Assembly: GCA_041586735.1 (NCBI GenBank)
Contig: JBFGZQ010000006.1
Location: 124,001 to 188,000 of the forward strand
DNA: 64,000 bases
Direction of reading: 5' to 3'
Source of the DNA: Motiliproteus sp041586735
GTDB taxonomy: Bacteria; Pseudomonadota; Gammaproteobacteria; Pseudomonadales; Balneatricaceae
Shown: piece after piece, positions 1 to 8,611 of the stretch
How the letters are laid out: each line of letters opens with the position of its first letter
Numbering within the stretch: the first letter of the stretch is position 1
Position numbers and translations under genes: made by a program
The notes under the pieces: generated by a model
Told to the model about the DNA's origin: nothing
The model's input: the letters and a program-made list of their open reading frames with translations, nothing else
The model's database searches: none

Positions 1-2553
1 CTCCCGCACCTCGGTGCGCAGCTTATCCGGGTCACGGTGTTGCCCCAGCACCTGCTGGCGAACCTGTTCAAAGTCACCCTGCAACGCACGACTACCGCTG
101 ATCACCCGTGCTCGGACCAACGCTTGATGCTCCCAGGTCCAGGCATCTTTAAGCTGGTAATCGCGGAACGCCTTTAACGAGCTGACCAACAAACCGGCAT
201 TACCCGAGGGCCGCAGGCGCATATCCACCTCGTACAGCTGACCCGAGGTGGTGGCGGTATTGAGCAGCGCGATGATCCGCTGACCCAGGCGGGTAAAGAA
301 CACCGAATTATCGATCGGTTTTTTGCCCAGCGCCGGATCACCATCGGTACTCAGATTCGCGCTGTCACCATGGATAAACACCAGATCCAGATCTGAGCCA
401 TAGCTCAGCTCTATACCGCCGACCTTGCCGTAACCCACCACAATAAAGTCTTGGTCGCAGGGCACGCCGGGTGCTTGCTGCGGCGCTCCATGTTTTTCAG
501 TCATCAGCTTCCAGGCGATATCCAGCGCACCCTCAAGCACCACTTCGGCGATGTAGGTTAAGTAATCGCTCACTTTCATTAGCGGCAAGGCTCCGCTGAT
601 CTCGGCAGCCGCAACGCGCAACACATGGGCGTTCTTGAAGTAGCGCAGCGCTTCCATCAGCTGCTCGACATCCTCTTCGGGGATTCGCAGCAACTGCTGA
701 CGCAGCTCCTGTTGCAACGCCTGTTTGTTGGGCGGCGCATACAAACTGGTCACATCGATCAGCTCGTCGAGCAGGATCGGCTGCTTCGCCAGCTGCGCGG
801 CAAACCAGCCGCTCGAGCTGCACAGCTTGACCAACTGCGCCAACGCGCCAGGATTTTCGACCAGCAGTACCAGATAGGCACTGCGCCGCAGCACCGCTTT
901 AATCAGTTGCAGGCTGCGCTCCAGCGTTCGGGTCGGGGTCTGCTGCTCCGCGATGGCTTGCAGCAGCTTCGGCATCACCCGATCGAGTCGCTCGCGGGCG
1001 ATCTGCTGCAGCGTTTTCACCGTCCGACTCTGATGCAGATTATCCAGCAGTCGCAGCGCCTCTTCAGGGCGCTCAAATCCGGCACGCTGCAGCTGCTGCA
1101 GCGCCTGTTCCGGCTCCAGCTCAGCCTGCCATAACAGCCGCCAGCCACTCTGTTGATCGTCGGGGTCTGCATCGGTCACGGCCGGTGCGATGACGTCGGC
1201 GAAATGAACCCCGACGCGGTCCCGGTGCTGCTGCAGCTGAACGATAAACTCCGACCAGCTCGCAAATCCCATGCTGAAGGCGATCCGCAACTGCTCCAAG
1301 GGCTCCTCCGGCAGCTCCTGGGTCTGCTTATCGGCGACCGCCTGGATCGCGTGTTCGGTATTGCGTAGAAAACGGTAGGCCTGATATAACTCATCGGCCG
1401 CCTGCTGGGGCATGCCAACGGTTTCGGGCAACAGGCCCAACACCCAACGCAACTCCCGCTGTTGCAGGCGGCTATCACGACCACCGCGGATCAGTTGAAA
1501 AGCCTGGGCAATAAACTCGATTTCGCGAATCCCCCCCGCTCCCAACTTAACATTGCCCTGCATGTTTTTACGCCGCACCTCGCGGTTGATCATCGCCTTC
1601 ATCTCACGCAACGAATCAAAAGCGCTGTAATCAAGGTACTTACGGTAGACAAACGGCCGCAGATCCTGCATCAGTAACGCTCCGGCCTGCTTGTCACCCG
1701 CCACCACCCGCGCCTTAATCATCGCGTAGCGTTCCCAGTCACGTCCCTGATCCTGATAATACTCCTCGATGGCCGCAAAACTGGGCACCAGAATGCCGCT
1801 CTGGCCGTAAGGCCGCAGGCGCATATCGACCCGAAACACAAAGCCGTCGACGGTCTGCGAATCCAGCGCTTGAATCAGCTTCTGTCCCAGCTTGTTAAAA
1901 AAGGTCGAATTGTCCAGACAACGACTGCCACCCTGGGTTTCGCCCAACTCGGGGAAGGCAAAAATCAGGTCGATATCGGAGGACAGGTTGAGCTCGCCAG
2001 CACCGAGCTTCCCCATCCCCAGCACCACCAACTGCTGCGGCTCGGCAGGTCGACCCTTCGTAGCTCGGGAATGGGGCACACCCCATTTGCCACTGGCATC
2101 GCGGTATAGCCAGGCCAATGCTTGATCGATACAAGCATCAGCCAAGCGACTCAGATCCGTGGTGGTCTGCTCCATCTCGGCCAGCCGGTTCAGGTCGCGC
2201 CAGATAATCCGTACCATCTCGCGATGGCGAAAGCGGCGCAGCAGCTGGTGGAGCTGCTGTTCCGACTGGACCCCTTGCAGCAGATAATAAAGCTGCTCCA
2301 CATAGTGCCCAGGGCCGTATTCTGATGCTAGGTCATCCAGCAGTTCCGGCAGCAGTGCCGGTGCCGCGATACACTGCTCGGCAACATAGCCACTGCCGCT
2401 CCAGCAGCGCCCCAACTGTTGCCAGAAGGCATCCGGCTGGGCCGCCAACTGTGCCAGCTGCTCGACGCTGGCGGCCGTTTGGTAGCGCTGCCAGTAGTGC
2501 TGCAGCTCGGCGTGCAGCGCCTGCGGAAGGTGATCGAGTTGCAGCCCCGGCAT
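1..2553 (-). CDS. glnE: Bifunctional glutamine synthetase adenylyltransferase/adenylyl-removing enzyme (3' end outside window)
   Basis: GlnE adenylylates and de-adenylylates glutamine synthetase under PII control, tuning nitrogen assimilation in the cytoplasm. The visible 851 codons hold both nucleotidyltransferase signatures: MGKLGAGELNLSSDIDL near residues 172-195 (adenylyl-removing half) and GGIELSYGSDLDLVF near residues 705-725 (adenylyltransferase half). The family is about 950 residues, so roughly the last 100 codons lie beyond base 1. The start is the ATG at 2553, preceded by AGGAG five bases upstream. It follows the YgiF-like gene on the same strand, the arrangement known in E. coli. 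The reading frame is intact throughout what is visible. Confidence 0.96.
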   Translation of the reverse strand, partial: MPGLQLDHLPQALHAELQHYWQRYQTAASVEQLAQLAAQPDAFWQQLGRCWSGSGYVAEQCIAAPALLPELLDDLASEYGPGHYVEQLYYLLQGVQSEQQLHQLLRRFRHREMVRIIWRDLNRLAEMEQTTTDLSRLADACIDQALAWLYRDASGKWGVPHSRATKGRPAEPQQLVVLGMGKLGAGELNLSSDIDLIFAFPELGETQGGSRCLDNSTFFNKLGQKLIQALDSQTVDGFVFRVDMRLRPYGQSGILVPSFAAIEEYYQDQGRDWERYAMIKARVVAGDKQAGALLMQDLRPFVYRKYLDYSAFDSLREMKAMINREVRRKNMQGNVKLGAGGIREIEFIAQAFQLIRGGRDSRLQQRELRWVLGLLPETVGMPQQAADELYQAYRFLRNTEHAIQAVADKQTQELPEEPLEQLRIAFSMGFASWSEFIVQLQQHRDRVGVHFADVIAPAVTDADPDDQQSGWRLLWQAELEPEQALQQLQRAGFERPEEALRLLDNLHQSRTVKTLQQIARERLDRVMPKLLQAIAEQQTPTRTLERSLQLIKAVLRRSAYLVLLVENPGALAQLVKLCSSSGWFAAQLAKQPILLDELIDVTSLYAPPNKQALQQELRQQLLRIPEEDVEQLMEALRYFKNAHVLRVAAAEISGALPLMKVSDYLTYIAEVVLEGALDIAWKLMTEKHGAPQQAPGVPCDQDFIVVGYGKVGGIELSYGSDLDLVFIHGDSANLSTDGDPALGKKPIDNSVFFTRLGQRIIALLNTATTSGQLYEVDMRLRPSGNAGLLVSSLKAFRDYQLKDAWTWEHQALVRARVISGSRALQGDFEQVRQQVLGQHRDPDKLRTEVRE

Positions 2554-2663
2554 AAGAACTCCTTTCTGGGTAGTTGATTGGATGTTAATTGGCAGTTACT
2601 CGGCGCATCCGGATTCGATGCAACAGCGCGCTGTATAGCCATATTAATACGGGCACTGTAAGC

Positions 2664-2691
2664 AGTGCTATTACGGCTGTGCTATTGCGGC
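2664..2691. repeat. Two tandem copies of a 14-bp unit
   Basis: AGTGCTATTACGGC (2664-2677) is followed directly by TGTGCTATTGCGGC (2678-2691), 12 of 14 bases identical. The pair lies just past the stop codon of the YgiF-like gene, between it and glnE. It is one of several short tandem duplications in intergenic gaps of this window. Confidence 0.6.
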
Positions 2692-2696
2692 GGTGG

Positions 2697-3659
2697 TCAG
2701 GCGTGCTGCAGAAACAGCCACTGGCTGATCCTCAGCAGACACAAGCCTAGCTGTCGATCCTCCAGCCACCGCTGAATCGCACGCTGATGATCGGATTCTG
2801 CCAACAGCCGCCTCAACGCCTGGTGCTGCTCGGCCAAGCCCTCTAGCAGAGCGACCGGCACCGACTCGGCCATTGCCAGCTGCTGCCGCAGCCCTTCGAA
2901 GGCAGCCGGCGCGGCGCCCAACTGCTCGACATCGGCAATAAAGGTATAACTTTCCAACAGTGCCTGGATCCGCTCCAACCACTGCTGGGCGGCAGGCAGA
3001 TCAAAATGCGGGGTCCGCACGGGCGATGGCGGCAGTCGCCGCGCCCGCTCGGGACTCAGCAATCTATAACCCTTCTGCGCTTTACTGATACGACTGATAC
3101 GCAATGGCAGCTCGGCAGCCAGTTCCAGCGCTAATCCAAACAGGGCCGCGGTGGGCCCGGATTTTAACTCCAGTTCGATCTCACTGATCGGATCACGCTG
3201 CTGATCGGTGCTGACCCAACCGTGATCCAAGACCAGTTCGATACGGGCCAGCTGCCCCGCAAACGGGTAGCGCAGCAGCCAGCAGGTTCGCTGAAAATCG
3301 GTATGGAACACCACGTCCAGAGCCTCGGGCCGGACGCCATCAGGCAATGCCTGCGGCGGCAACAGGGTCAGATCCAGTGCCATGCTCGGTACCGGCCACT
3401 CCCACTCCTGACGCTGATGCAGCCCCCCCAAGGTCGAACCTCGAGTTTTCAGGGTCTGGATATACTGCTCACCCTGACGCCGTACCCTCAACGCCACCCC
3501 ATGCTGGCTGAGCTGTTGCTCGGGGGTATCAAAGTAACCATTTTGCAGCGTCTGCTGCTGGCCCGCCGCTGATGCATATTTCTGTAACAGCTCCAGCGCG
3601 GCAAAACGCCGCTGCTGCTGCTGAGGGAGGCTTAGCTTAAGTTCGATTTCCTGTGCCAT
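2697..3659 (-). CDS. ygiF: CYTH-domain inorganic triphosphatase (YgiF-like) with a short CHAD-like tail
   Basis: The CYTH domain (about residues 1-205) begins with the family signature EIELKL at residues 4-9 and contains the alternating charged strands that line the triphosphate tunnel (EIELELK near 160, KAQKGYRLL near 195). E. coli YgiF hydrolyses inorganic triphosphate and adds a CHAD helical domain to reach 433 residues. Here the protein is 320 residues, so the C-terminal helical part (about 220-320) is about half the usual CHAD size. The start at 3659 has no strong Shine-Dalgarno sequence. Position directly upstream of glnE matches E. coli. The enzyme activity is inferred from the family. 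Confidence 0.85.
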   Translation of the reverse strand: MAQEIELKLSLPQQQQRRFAALELLQKYASAAGQQQTLQNGYFDTPEQQLSQHGVALRVRRQGEQYIQTLKTRGSTLGGLHQRQEWEWPVPSMALDLTLLPPQALPDGVRPEALDVVFHTDFQRTCWLLRYPFAGQLARIELVLDHGWVSTDQQRDPISEIELELKSGPTAALFGLALELAAELPLRISRISKAQKGYRLLSPERARRLPPSPVRTPHFDLPAAQQWLERIQALLESYTFIADVEQLGAAPAAFEGLRQQLAMAESVPVALLEGLAEQHQALRRLLAESDHQRAIQRWLEDRQLGLCLLRISQWLFLQHA

Positions 3660-3713
3660 ATCAAGGCCTGCTGTTGAGGATCAGGGTTACTTGGCGTCGA
3701 AATGCAGTTATTT

Positions 3714-3731
3714 GTGACATATTTATGACAA
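3714..3731 (-). promoter_or_regulatory. Pho-box-like PhoB site upstream of the phosphate transport operon
   Basis: Read on the minus strand this is TTGTCATAAATATGTCAC, matching 16 of 18 positions of the E. coli-type Pho box CTGTCATAAATCTGTCAC, two 7-bp repeats at 11-bp spacing. A third weaker TGA repeat follows with the same period on the plus strand. The site sits about 100 bp upstream of the DUF47-PiT operon but points the other way. In Sinorhizobium a DUF47-pit operon is repressed by PhoB, so repression is possible here. Confidence 0.5.
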
Positions 3732-3834
3732 ATCCATGAATTTATCACCGATATATATTTTCCGAAAACTATAAAACGCCGACCTTCATACGTATACTGC
3801 GGCAAATTTTGTAGCCAAAGAAAGGTGATTGCCA

Positions 3835-4515
3835 ATGGTGGCCAACAGCTCCTTTATGAATATGTTTGCTCAGTCTCCGGTCAAGCCGTTGCAGCAGCAT
3901 ATCGAAAAAGCGCATGAGTGCGCGATTCAGCTTATCCCGTTTTTTAGAGCGGTAGTAGCACAGGACTGGCAGGAAGCCGAAAAAATTCAGCGCCAAATCA
4001 GCAAACTGGAACACGACGCCGATGAGCTCAAGCGCCATCTACGCCAGCATCTGCCCAAGAGCATCTTTATGCCCGTCGCCCGGACCACGCTGCTCGACCT
4101 GCTGCGGATGCAGGATCGAATCGCCAACAAGGCCAAGGATATCGCCGGCATCATGCTCGGTCGACAGATGCAGATTCCCGCATCGATGGCCGAGCTGATG
4201 CTGGAGTTCGTGCAATCATCGCTGCAGGTGACCAGCCAGGCCGTTGATACCCTCAATGAGCTGGATGAGCTGGTCGCTACCGGTTTCCGTGGCCGTGAAG
4301 CGGAAGTGGTGGAGAAGATGATCTCCCGTTTGGACCAGCTGGAGAGCGACTCTGACAACCGTGAAAAGCAGCTACGGTTGGTGCTGTTCAAACAGGAGAA
4401 GGAGCTTCCTCCGATCGACGTCATGTTCCTGTACCAGGTGATCGATTGGATCGGTGAGCTTGCCGACCGGGCCCAGCAGGTCGGTAGCCGCTTCCAACTG
4501 TTGCTGTCGCGTTAG
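3835..4515 (+). CDS. DUF47 / PhoU-like accessory protein of the phosphate transporter
   Basis: This 226-residue, all-helical protein belongs to the DUF47 (TIGR00153, PhoU-related) family, whose genes stand directly before PiT transporters and are thought to regulate them. Visible features are the family's N-terminal SPVKPLQQHI stretch, repeated acidic helices and the central RMQDRIANKAKDIAGIM helix. The start chosen is the ATG at 3835, which has AAAGGTGA about seven bases upstream; a TTG six bases earlier is a weaker alternative. It ends 20 bases before the transporter start, so the two are almost certainly one operon. The function is inferred from family and neighbour. Confidence 0.9.
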   Translation: MVANSSFMNMFAQSPVKPLQQHIEKAHECAIQLIPFFRAVVAQDWQEAEKIQRQISKLEHDADELKRHLRQHLPKSIFMPVARTTLLDLLRMQDRIANKAKDIAGIMLGRQMQIPASMAELMLEFVQSSLQVTSQAVDTLNELDELVATGFRGREAEVVEKMISRLDQLESDSDNREKQLRLVLFKQEKELPPIDVMFLYQVIDWIGELADRAQQVGSRFQLLLSR

Positions 4516-4535
4516 TCAGAAATCGAGGATCGTTC

Positions 4536-5801
4536 ATGGAAATTATTGCTCAATACGGTGATGTGCTCATCATCCTGGCCTGTGTGGTCGGCTTTTTTAT
4601 GGCCTGGGGCGTGGGTGCCAACGACGTCGCCAATGCGATGGGGACCTCGGTCGGCTCTAAGGCGCTAACCATCAAGCAGGCGATCATCATCGCCATCATC
4701 TTTGAATTTGCCGGTGCCTATTTGGCGGGTGGCGAAGTCACCGCCACCATCCGCAAGGGCATTATCGACCCCACTCTGCTGACCGACACGCCTGAACTGC
4801 TGGTCTTTGGGATGATCGCATCGCTACTGGCTGCCGGGGTCTGGCTGCTGATCGCCACCTCCTACGGCTGGCCGGTCTCGACCACCCACTCGATCGTCGG
4901 TGCGGTGGTCGGTTTCGCCGCGGTCGGTATCTCTGTCGATGCAGTAGCTTGGGGCAAAGTGGGGAGCATTGTCGCCAGCTGGATAGTATCGCCCATGCTG
5001 GCGGGGACGATCGCCTACTTCCTGTTCCGTAGCGTGCAGAAGTTGATACTCGACACCGAAAACCCCTTCGATAACGCCAAGAAATATATCCCGTTCTATA
5101 TATTCCTGGTGGGCTTCATCATTTTCATGGTGACCTTTACCAAAGGCCTGAAACATGTGGGCTTGAAACTCAGCTTTGGCGAAAGTGCGCTGCTGGCCGT
5201 GGCTGCCGGTATCCTGCTGGCGCTGCTCGGCAGCTGGATGGAGCGCCGAGTTAAGTACGATAAGAAAGAGAACGAAGATTACCACTTCACCAGTGTCGAA
5301 CGGGTGTTCGGTATCCTGATGATGTTTACCGCCTGCGCCATGGCCTTTGCGCATGGCTCCAACGATGTGGCCAACGCCGTCGGCCCACTGGCAGCCGTTG
5401 TCAGTATCGTCAGCTCTGGCGGCGCCCTGGCGCAAAAATCGGCAATGCCATCGTGGATACTGTTACTCGGTGGCGGCGGTATCGTACTGGGCCTGGTGAT
5501 GTACGGCCACAAGGTGATCGCGACTGTCGGTAACAACATCACCGAACTCACCCCTAGCCGTGGTTTCGCCGCCACCCTCGCAGCCGCCAGCACCGTGGTT
5601 ATCGCCTCGGGTACCGGCCTGCCGATCTCCACCACCCATACGCTGGTCGGTGCGGTACTGGGTGTGGGCTTGGCTCGAGGACTCTCGGCCCTGAACCTGC
5701 AGGTGGTCGGCACTATCTTCATGTCATGGATCGTGACCCTGCCTGCCGGCGCAGGTCTGTCGATCATAATCTTCTTTATGCTCAAGGGGATCTTTCTATA
5801 G
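4536..5801 (+). CDS. pitA: PiT-family inorganic phosphate transporter
   Basis: This 421-residue polytopic inner-membrane protein imports inorganic phosphate (as metal-phosphate) with cations. It shows the two inverted PiT signature repeats: GVGANDVANAMGTSVGSKA near residues 25-43 and AHGSNDVANAVGP near residue 270. Each half also carries the STTHSIVGAVVG / STTHTLVGAVLG motif. About ten membrane segments are visible, with a hydrophilic loop near residues 230-250. Shine-Dalgarno GAGGA lies seven bases before the ATG. It is co-transcribed with the DUF47 gene and followed by a strong hairpin terminator. Whether it moves phosphate or sulfate cannot be decided by sequence alone, but the partner gene favours phosphate. 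Confidence 0.94.
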   Translation: MEIIAQYGDVLIILACVVGFFMAWGVGANDVANAMGTSVGSKALTIKQAIIIAIIFEFAGAYLAGGEVTATIRKGIIDPTLLTDTPELLVFGMIASLLAAGVWLLIATSYGWPVSTTHSIVGAVVGFAAVGISVDAVAWGKVGSIVASWIVSPMLAGTIAYFLFRSVQKLILDTENPFDNAKKYIPFYIFLVGFIIFMVTFTKGLKHVGLKLSFGESALLAVAAGILLALLGSWMERRVKYDKKENEDYHFTSVERVFGILMMFTACAMAFAHGSNDVANAVGPLAAVVSIVSSGGALAQKSAMPSWILLLGGGGIVLGLVMYGHKVIATVGNNITELTPSRGFAATLAAASTVVIASGTGLPISTTHTLVGAVLGVGLARGLSALNLQVVGTIFMSWIVTLPAGAGLSIIIFFMLKGIFL

Positions 5802-5803
5802 TT

Positions 5804-5848
5804 GGTTTGATCTAACCAGGTTTGATCGCAGTCGGCTAGATCGATCTC
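5804..5848. repeat. Short 15-bp tandem repeat after the phosphate transporter
   Basis: GGTTTGATCTAACCA (5804-5818) and GGTTTGATCGCAGTC (5819-5833) share their first nine bases. A third, poorer unit GGCTAGATCGATCTC follows (5834-5848). The array begins right after the stop codon. Confidence 0.4.
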
Positions 5849-5857
5849 CAGACAGAC

Positions 5858-5890
5858 AACGGCGGAGGCTCAGCGAGTCCTCGCCGTTTT
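5858..5890 (+). terminator. Rho-independent terminator of the pit operon
   Basis: AACGGCGGAGG and CCTCGCCGTT form a stem of about ten pairs around a short loop. The stem runs into TTTTC, 57 bases after the transporter stop codon. Confidence 0.8.
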
Positions 5891-6026
5891 CGGTTGTGGC
5901 TAGGAGCCTGTCGGCTTTACGGCCGCAATGAAATCCGTGCTCGCTGGCGTTATTTTTCGCCTGCGGTTGGCTTTTTTGGCATAAATAGCGGCACAATAGC
6001 GCGAACCCTCCCGTGGAGTACCCGCT

Positions 6027-7181
6027 ATGATCGCGCCGCCCTCGTTACTCTGTATGCTTCAGGAACTGATTGCTACGCCCTCGGTCAGCTCAACGCTGAG
6101 CCACTGGGATCAGAGCAATAGAGCGGTAATCGACAAGCTAGAGGGCTGGCTCAGCGGCATGGGGTTCAGCACCGAAGTCATGGATATCGAGGGCTACCCC
6201 GGCAAGGCCAATCTCATCGCAACGCTGGGCAGCGGTTCGGCAGGGCTGGTGCTGTCAGGCCATACCGATACCGTCCCTTACGATGCGGGGCGCTGGACCC
6301 AGGACCCGTTCAGGCTCATCGAGCGGGATCAACGGCTCTACGGTCTGGGCAGTTGCGATATGAAGGGCTTCTTTGCTTTGGCGATCGAAGCGGCGCGCAG
6401 CGTGGCCGAGCAGCCGTCGAAGCTACGCCAACCGCTGATCATCCTCGCCACCGCCGACGAAGAGACCAGCATGAGCGGTGCACGCGCACTGGCCCAGTCA
6501 GGACGGCCCCAAGCGCGACGTGCGGTGATTGGCGAGCCGACCAGCCTACGCCCAGTGTATCTGCACAAAGGGATGATGATGGAACGGGTACGGCTCACCG
6601 GGCGCTCGGGACATTCGTCAAATCCCAGCCTCGGTAACAGCGCCCTAGAGGCGATGCAAGGCATAATGACCGAGCTGCTGAGCTTTCGCGCCGAACTGCA
6701 ACGCCAGCATCAAAACCACGCCTTCGAGGTCGCGGTGCCGACTCTGAACCTGGGCTGCATCCACGGCGGCGACAACCCCAATCGGATCTGCGGTAGCTGC
6801 GAGTTGGATTTCGATATCCGCCCGCTACCGGGGATGGCGCTGATCCCGCTACGCGAGCAGCTCAATAGCCGCCTCAGCACGGTTGCCGAACGCTACGGCG
6901 TGCATATCGAAACCCAGGCGCTGTTTCCAGGGATCCCCGCGTTCGAAAATCAGCAGGATTCGGCCCTGGTGCAATTAGCCGAACAACTCAGCGGCCAGCG
7001 CGCCGAAACCGTGGCCTTCGGCACCGAAGCGCCCTTTTTGCAACAATTGGGTATGGATACTATTGTGATGGGACCCGGATCGATCGACCAGGCCCATCAG
7101 CCCGATGAGTTTTTGGCCATCAACCAGATCAAGCCGACGCTGGCCCTACTCCAAACATTAATCCAAGACAGCTGCCTGTAA
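6027..7181 (+). CDS. argE: Acetylornithine deacetylase
   Basis: ArgE removes the acetyl group from N-acetylornithine to give ornithine in arginine synthesis. This 384-residue M20-family metallohydrolase has the metal motifs SGHTDTVP near residue 77, GLGSCDMKGF near 107-116 (bridging Asp), TADEETSM near 137-144 and, near the end, GPGSIDQAHQPDEF with the last metal-binding His. The dimerisation domain with HSSNPSLGNSALEAM is in the middle. GTGGAG lies about eight bases before the ATG. It is followed by argA on the same strand, the next-door step of the pathway, though a gap of 80 bases with a small tandem repeat separates them. Confidence 0.94.
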   Translation: MIAPPSLLCMLQELIATPSVSSTLSHWDQSNRAVIDKLEGWLSGMGFSTEVMDIEGYPGKANLIATLGSGSAGLVLSGHTDTVPYDAGRWTQDPFRLIERDQRLYGLGSCDMKGFFALAIEAARSVAEQPSKLRQPLIILATADEETSMSGARALAQSGRPQARRAVIGEPTSLRPVYLHKGMMMERVRLTGRSGHSSNPSLGNSALEAMQGIMTELLSFRAELQRQHQNHAFEVAVPTLNLGCIHGGDNPNRICGSCELDFDIRPLPGMALIPLREQLNSRLSTVAERYGVHIETQALFPGIPAFENQQDSALVQLAEQLSGQRAETVAFGTEAPFLQQLGMDTIVMGPGSIDQAHQPDEFLAINQIKPTLALLQTLIQDSCL

Positions 7182-7208
7182 GCTAGCTCTTACCTTATTG
7201 TATAAAGG

Positions 7209-7244
7209 GCCGAATAAACAGCCGCATAAATAGCCGAAATCGTA
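7209..7244. repeat. Three tandem 12-bp units between argE and argA
   Basis: GCCGAATAAACA, GCCGCATAAATA and GCCGAAATCGTA stand head to tail. The first two differ at two positions. They sit just before the argA ribosome binding site. Confidence 0.5.
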
Positions 7245-7261
7245 GCCAAGGAACCTAACGC

Positions 7262-8611
7262 GTGAGCCCAGCCAAACCAGCCGCAGCAAGCCTCAATCAC
7301 GTCGATTTTTTTCGGCATTGTTCTCCCTATATCAACGCCCAGCGGGGTAAGACCCTGGTATTGATGCTTGACGGCGAAGCCTTAGCGGAAGCGAGTTTCA
7401 ATAACATTGCCAACGATCTGGCGCTACTCAACAGCCTAGGACTACGCTTGGTGCTGGTGCACGGCGGTCGGCCGCAGATCGAGGCGCGCTTGGCACAAAA
7501 TGGCATCGTAACCCGTCAGCACAGTGACCTGCGTATTACCGACGCCACGACCCTTGGCTACGTCAAGGAGGTGATCGGCGGTCTGCGTACCGATATCGAA
7601 GCACGCTTGTCGATGGGGCTGCCCAACTCGCCGATGCATGGCGCCAAGTTGCGGGTCTGCGGTGGCAATTTTATCGCCGCTAAACCACTGGGAGTGGTTG
7701 AAGGGGTGGATTATCAACATACCGGTGAAGTGCGGCGGATTGATGGTAAGGCGATCAGCCGACTGCTCGATCAAGGCGCGATCGTACTGCTCTCCAATCT
7801 GGGCTACTCACCGACCGGTGAGATCTTCAACCTGGCACTCGAAGATGTGGCCGCGCAGACCGCGATCAGCCTAAAAGCCGACAAACTGATCTGCTTTGGC
7901 GAGGATAACGGCATCATTCACAATAATGGCGAGCGCTGCTCAGAACTGCTCACCCGGGCCGCTGAGCGTCTGCTGCAGCAGTATTGGGATGCCATGGTCG
8001 ATCCGCAGCAACCTCACACCCCGCTATCCAGGCAACTCACCGCCATCACCACCGCCTGTCGCGGCGGGGTCGAACGCGGTCATCTGATCAGCTACCGCCA
8101 AGATGGCGCGCTGCTCACGGAGCTGTTCACCCGTGAAGGGGCCGGCACTATGATTGCTCAGGAGAGCTACGAACAGATTCGCCAGGCAGGTATTGATGAT
8201 GTTGGCGGCATCCTCGAACTGATTCGGCCGCTGGAGCAGTCTGGCATTCTGGTACGCCGGTCACGTGAGCGGCTGGAGACCGAGATCGATCGCTTTGTGC
8301 TAGTCGAACGTGATGGCGCGGCTATCGGCTGTGCCGCACTGTACCCCTACGAAGACGGCTCGGCAGAACTGGCCTGCGTCGCCGTGCATCAGGATTATCA
8401 CGGTGGCCACCGCGGTGAGCACATGCTGCAGCAGATCGAACAGCAAGCCCGTGAACAGGGGATATCTCGGCTGTTTGTGCTGACCACCCGTACCGCGCAC
8501 TGGTTCCAGGAGCAGGGGTTTGTCGAGGTGGGACGCGAGCGCCTGCCCGAGAGCAAACAGGCGCTGTATAACCTGCAGCGTAATTCTAAGGTGTTTGAGA
8601 AAAACCTATAA
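7262..8611 (+). CDS. argA: N-acetylglutamate synthase (amino-acid kinase fold plus GNAT)
   Basis: ArgA makes N-acetylglutamate from glutamate and acetyl-CoA, the first step of arginine synthesis, and is normally inhibited by arginine. The 449-residue protein has the kinase-like regulatory domain (about residues 20-300; GLRLVLVHGGRPQIE near 60-75, LLSNLGYSPTGEIFN near 178-192) and the C-terminal GNAT acetyltransferase domain (about 300-445; CVAVHQDYHGGHRGE near 370). The start is GTG with AAGGA about ten bases upstream. Length and domain order match the classical enzyme. Its last six bases overlap the end of the convergent TPR-sulfotransferase gene. Confidence 0.95.
   Translation: MSPAKPAAASLNHVDFFRHCSPYINAQRGKTLVLMLDGEALAEASFNNIANDLALLNSLGLRLVLVHGGRPQIEARLAQNGIVTRQHSDLRITDATTLGYVKEVIGGLRTDIEARLSMGLPNSPMHGAKLRVCGGNFIAAKPLGVVEGVDYQHTGEVRRIDGKAISRLLDQGAIVLLSNLGYSPTGEIFNLALEDVAAQTAISLKADKLICFGEDNGIIHNNGERCSELLTRAAERLLQQYWDAMVDPQQPHTPLSRQLTAITTACRGGVERGHLISYRQDGALLTELFTREGAGTMIAQESYEQIRQAGIDDVGGILELIRPLEQSGILVRRSRERLETEIDRFVLVERDGAAIGCAALYPYEDGSAELACVAVHQDYHGGHRGEHMLQQIEQQAREQGISRLFVLTTRTAHWFQEQGFVEVGRERLPESKQALYNLQRNSKVFEKNL

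Noticed and set aside
4824..5435. 203-codon minus-strand frame inside the phosphate transporter
   Set aside because: It is the complement of conserved membrane segments of the transporter, with no independent support.
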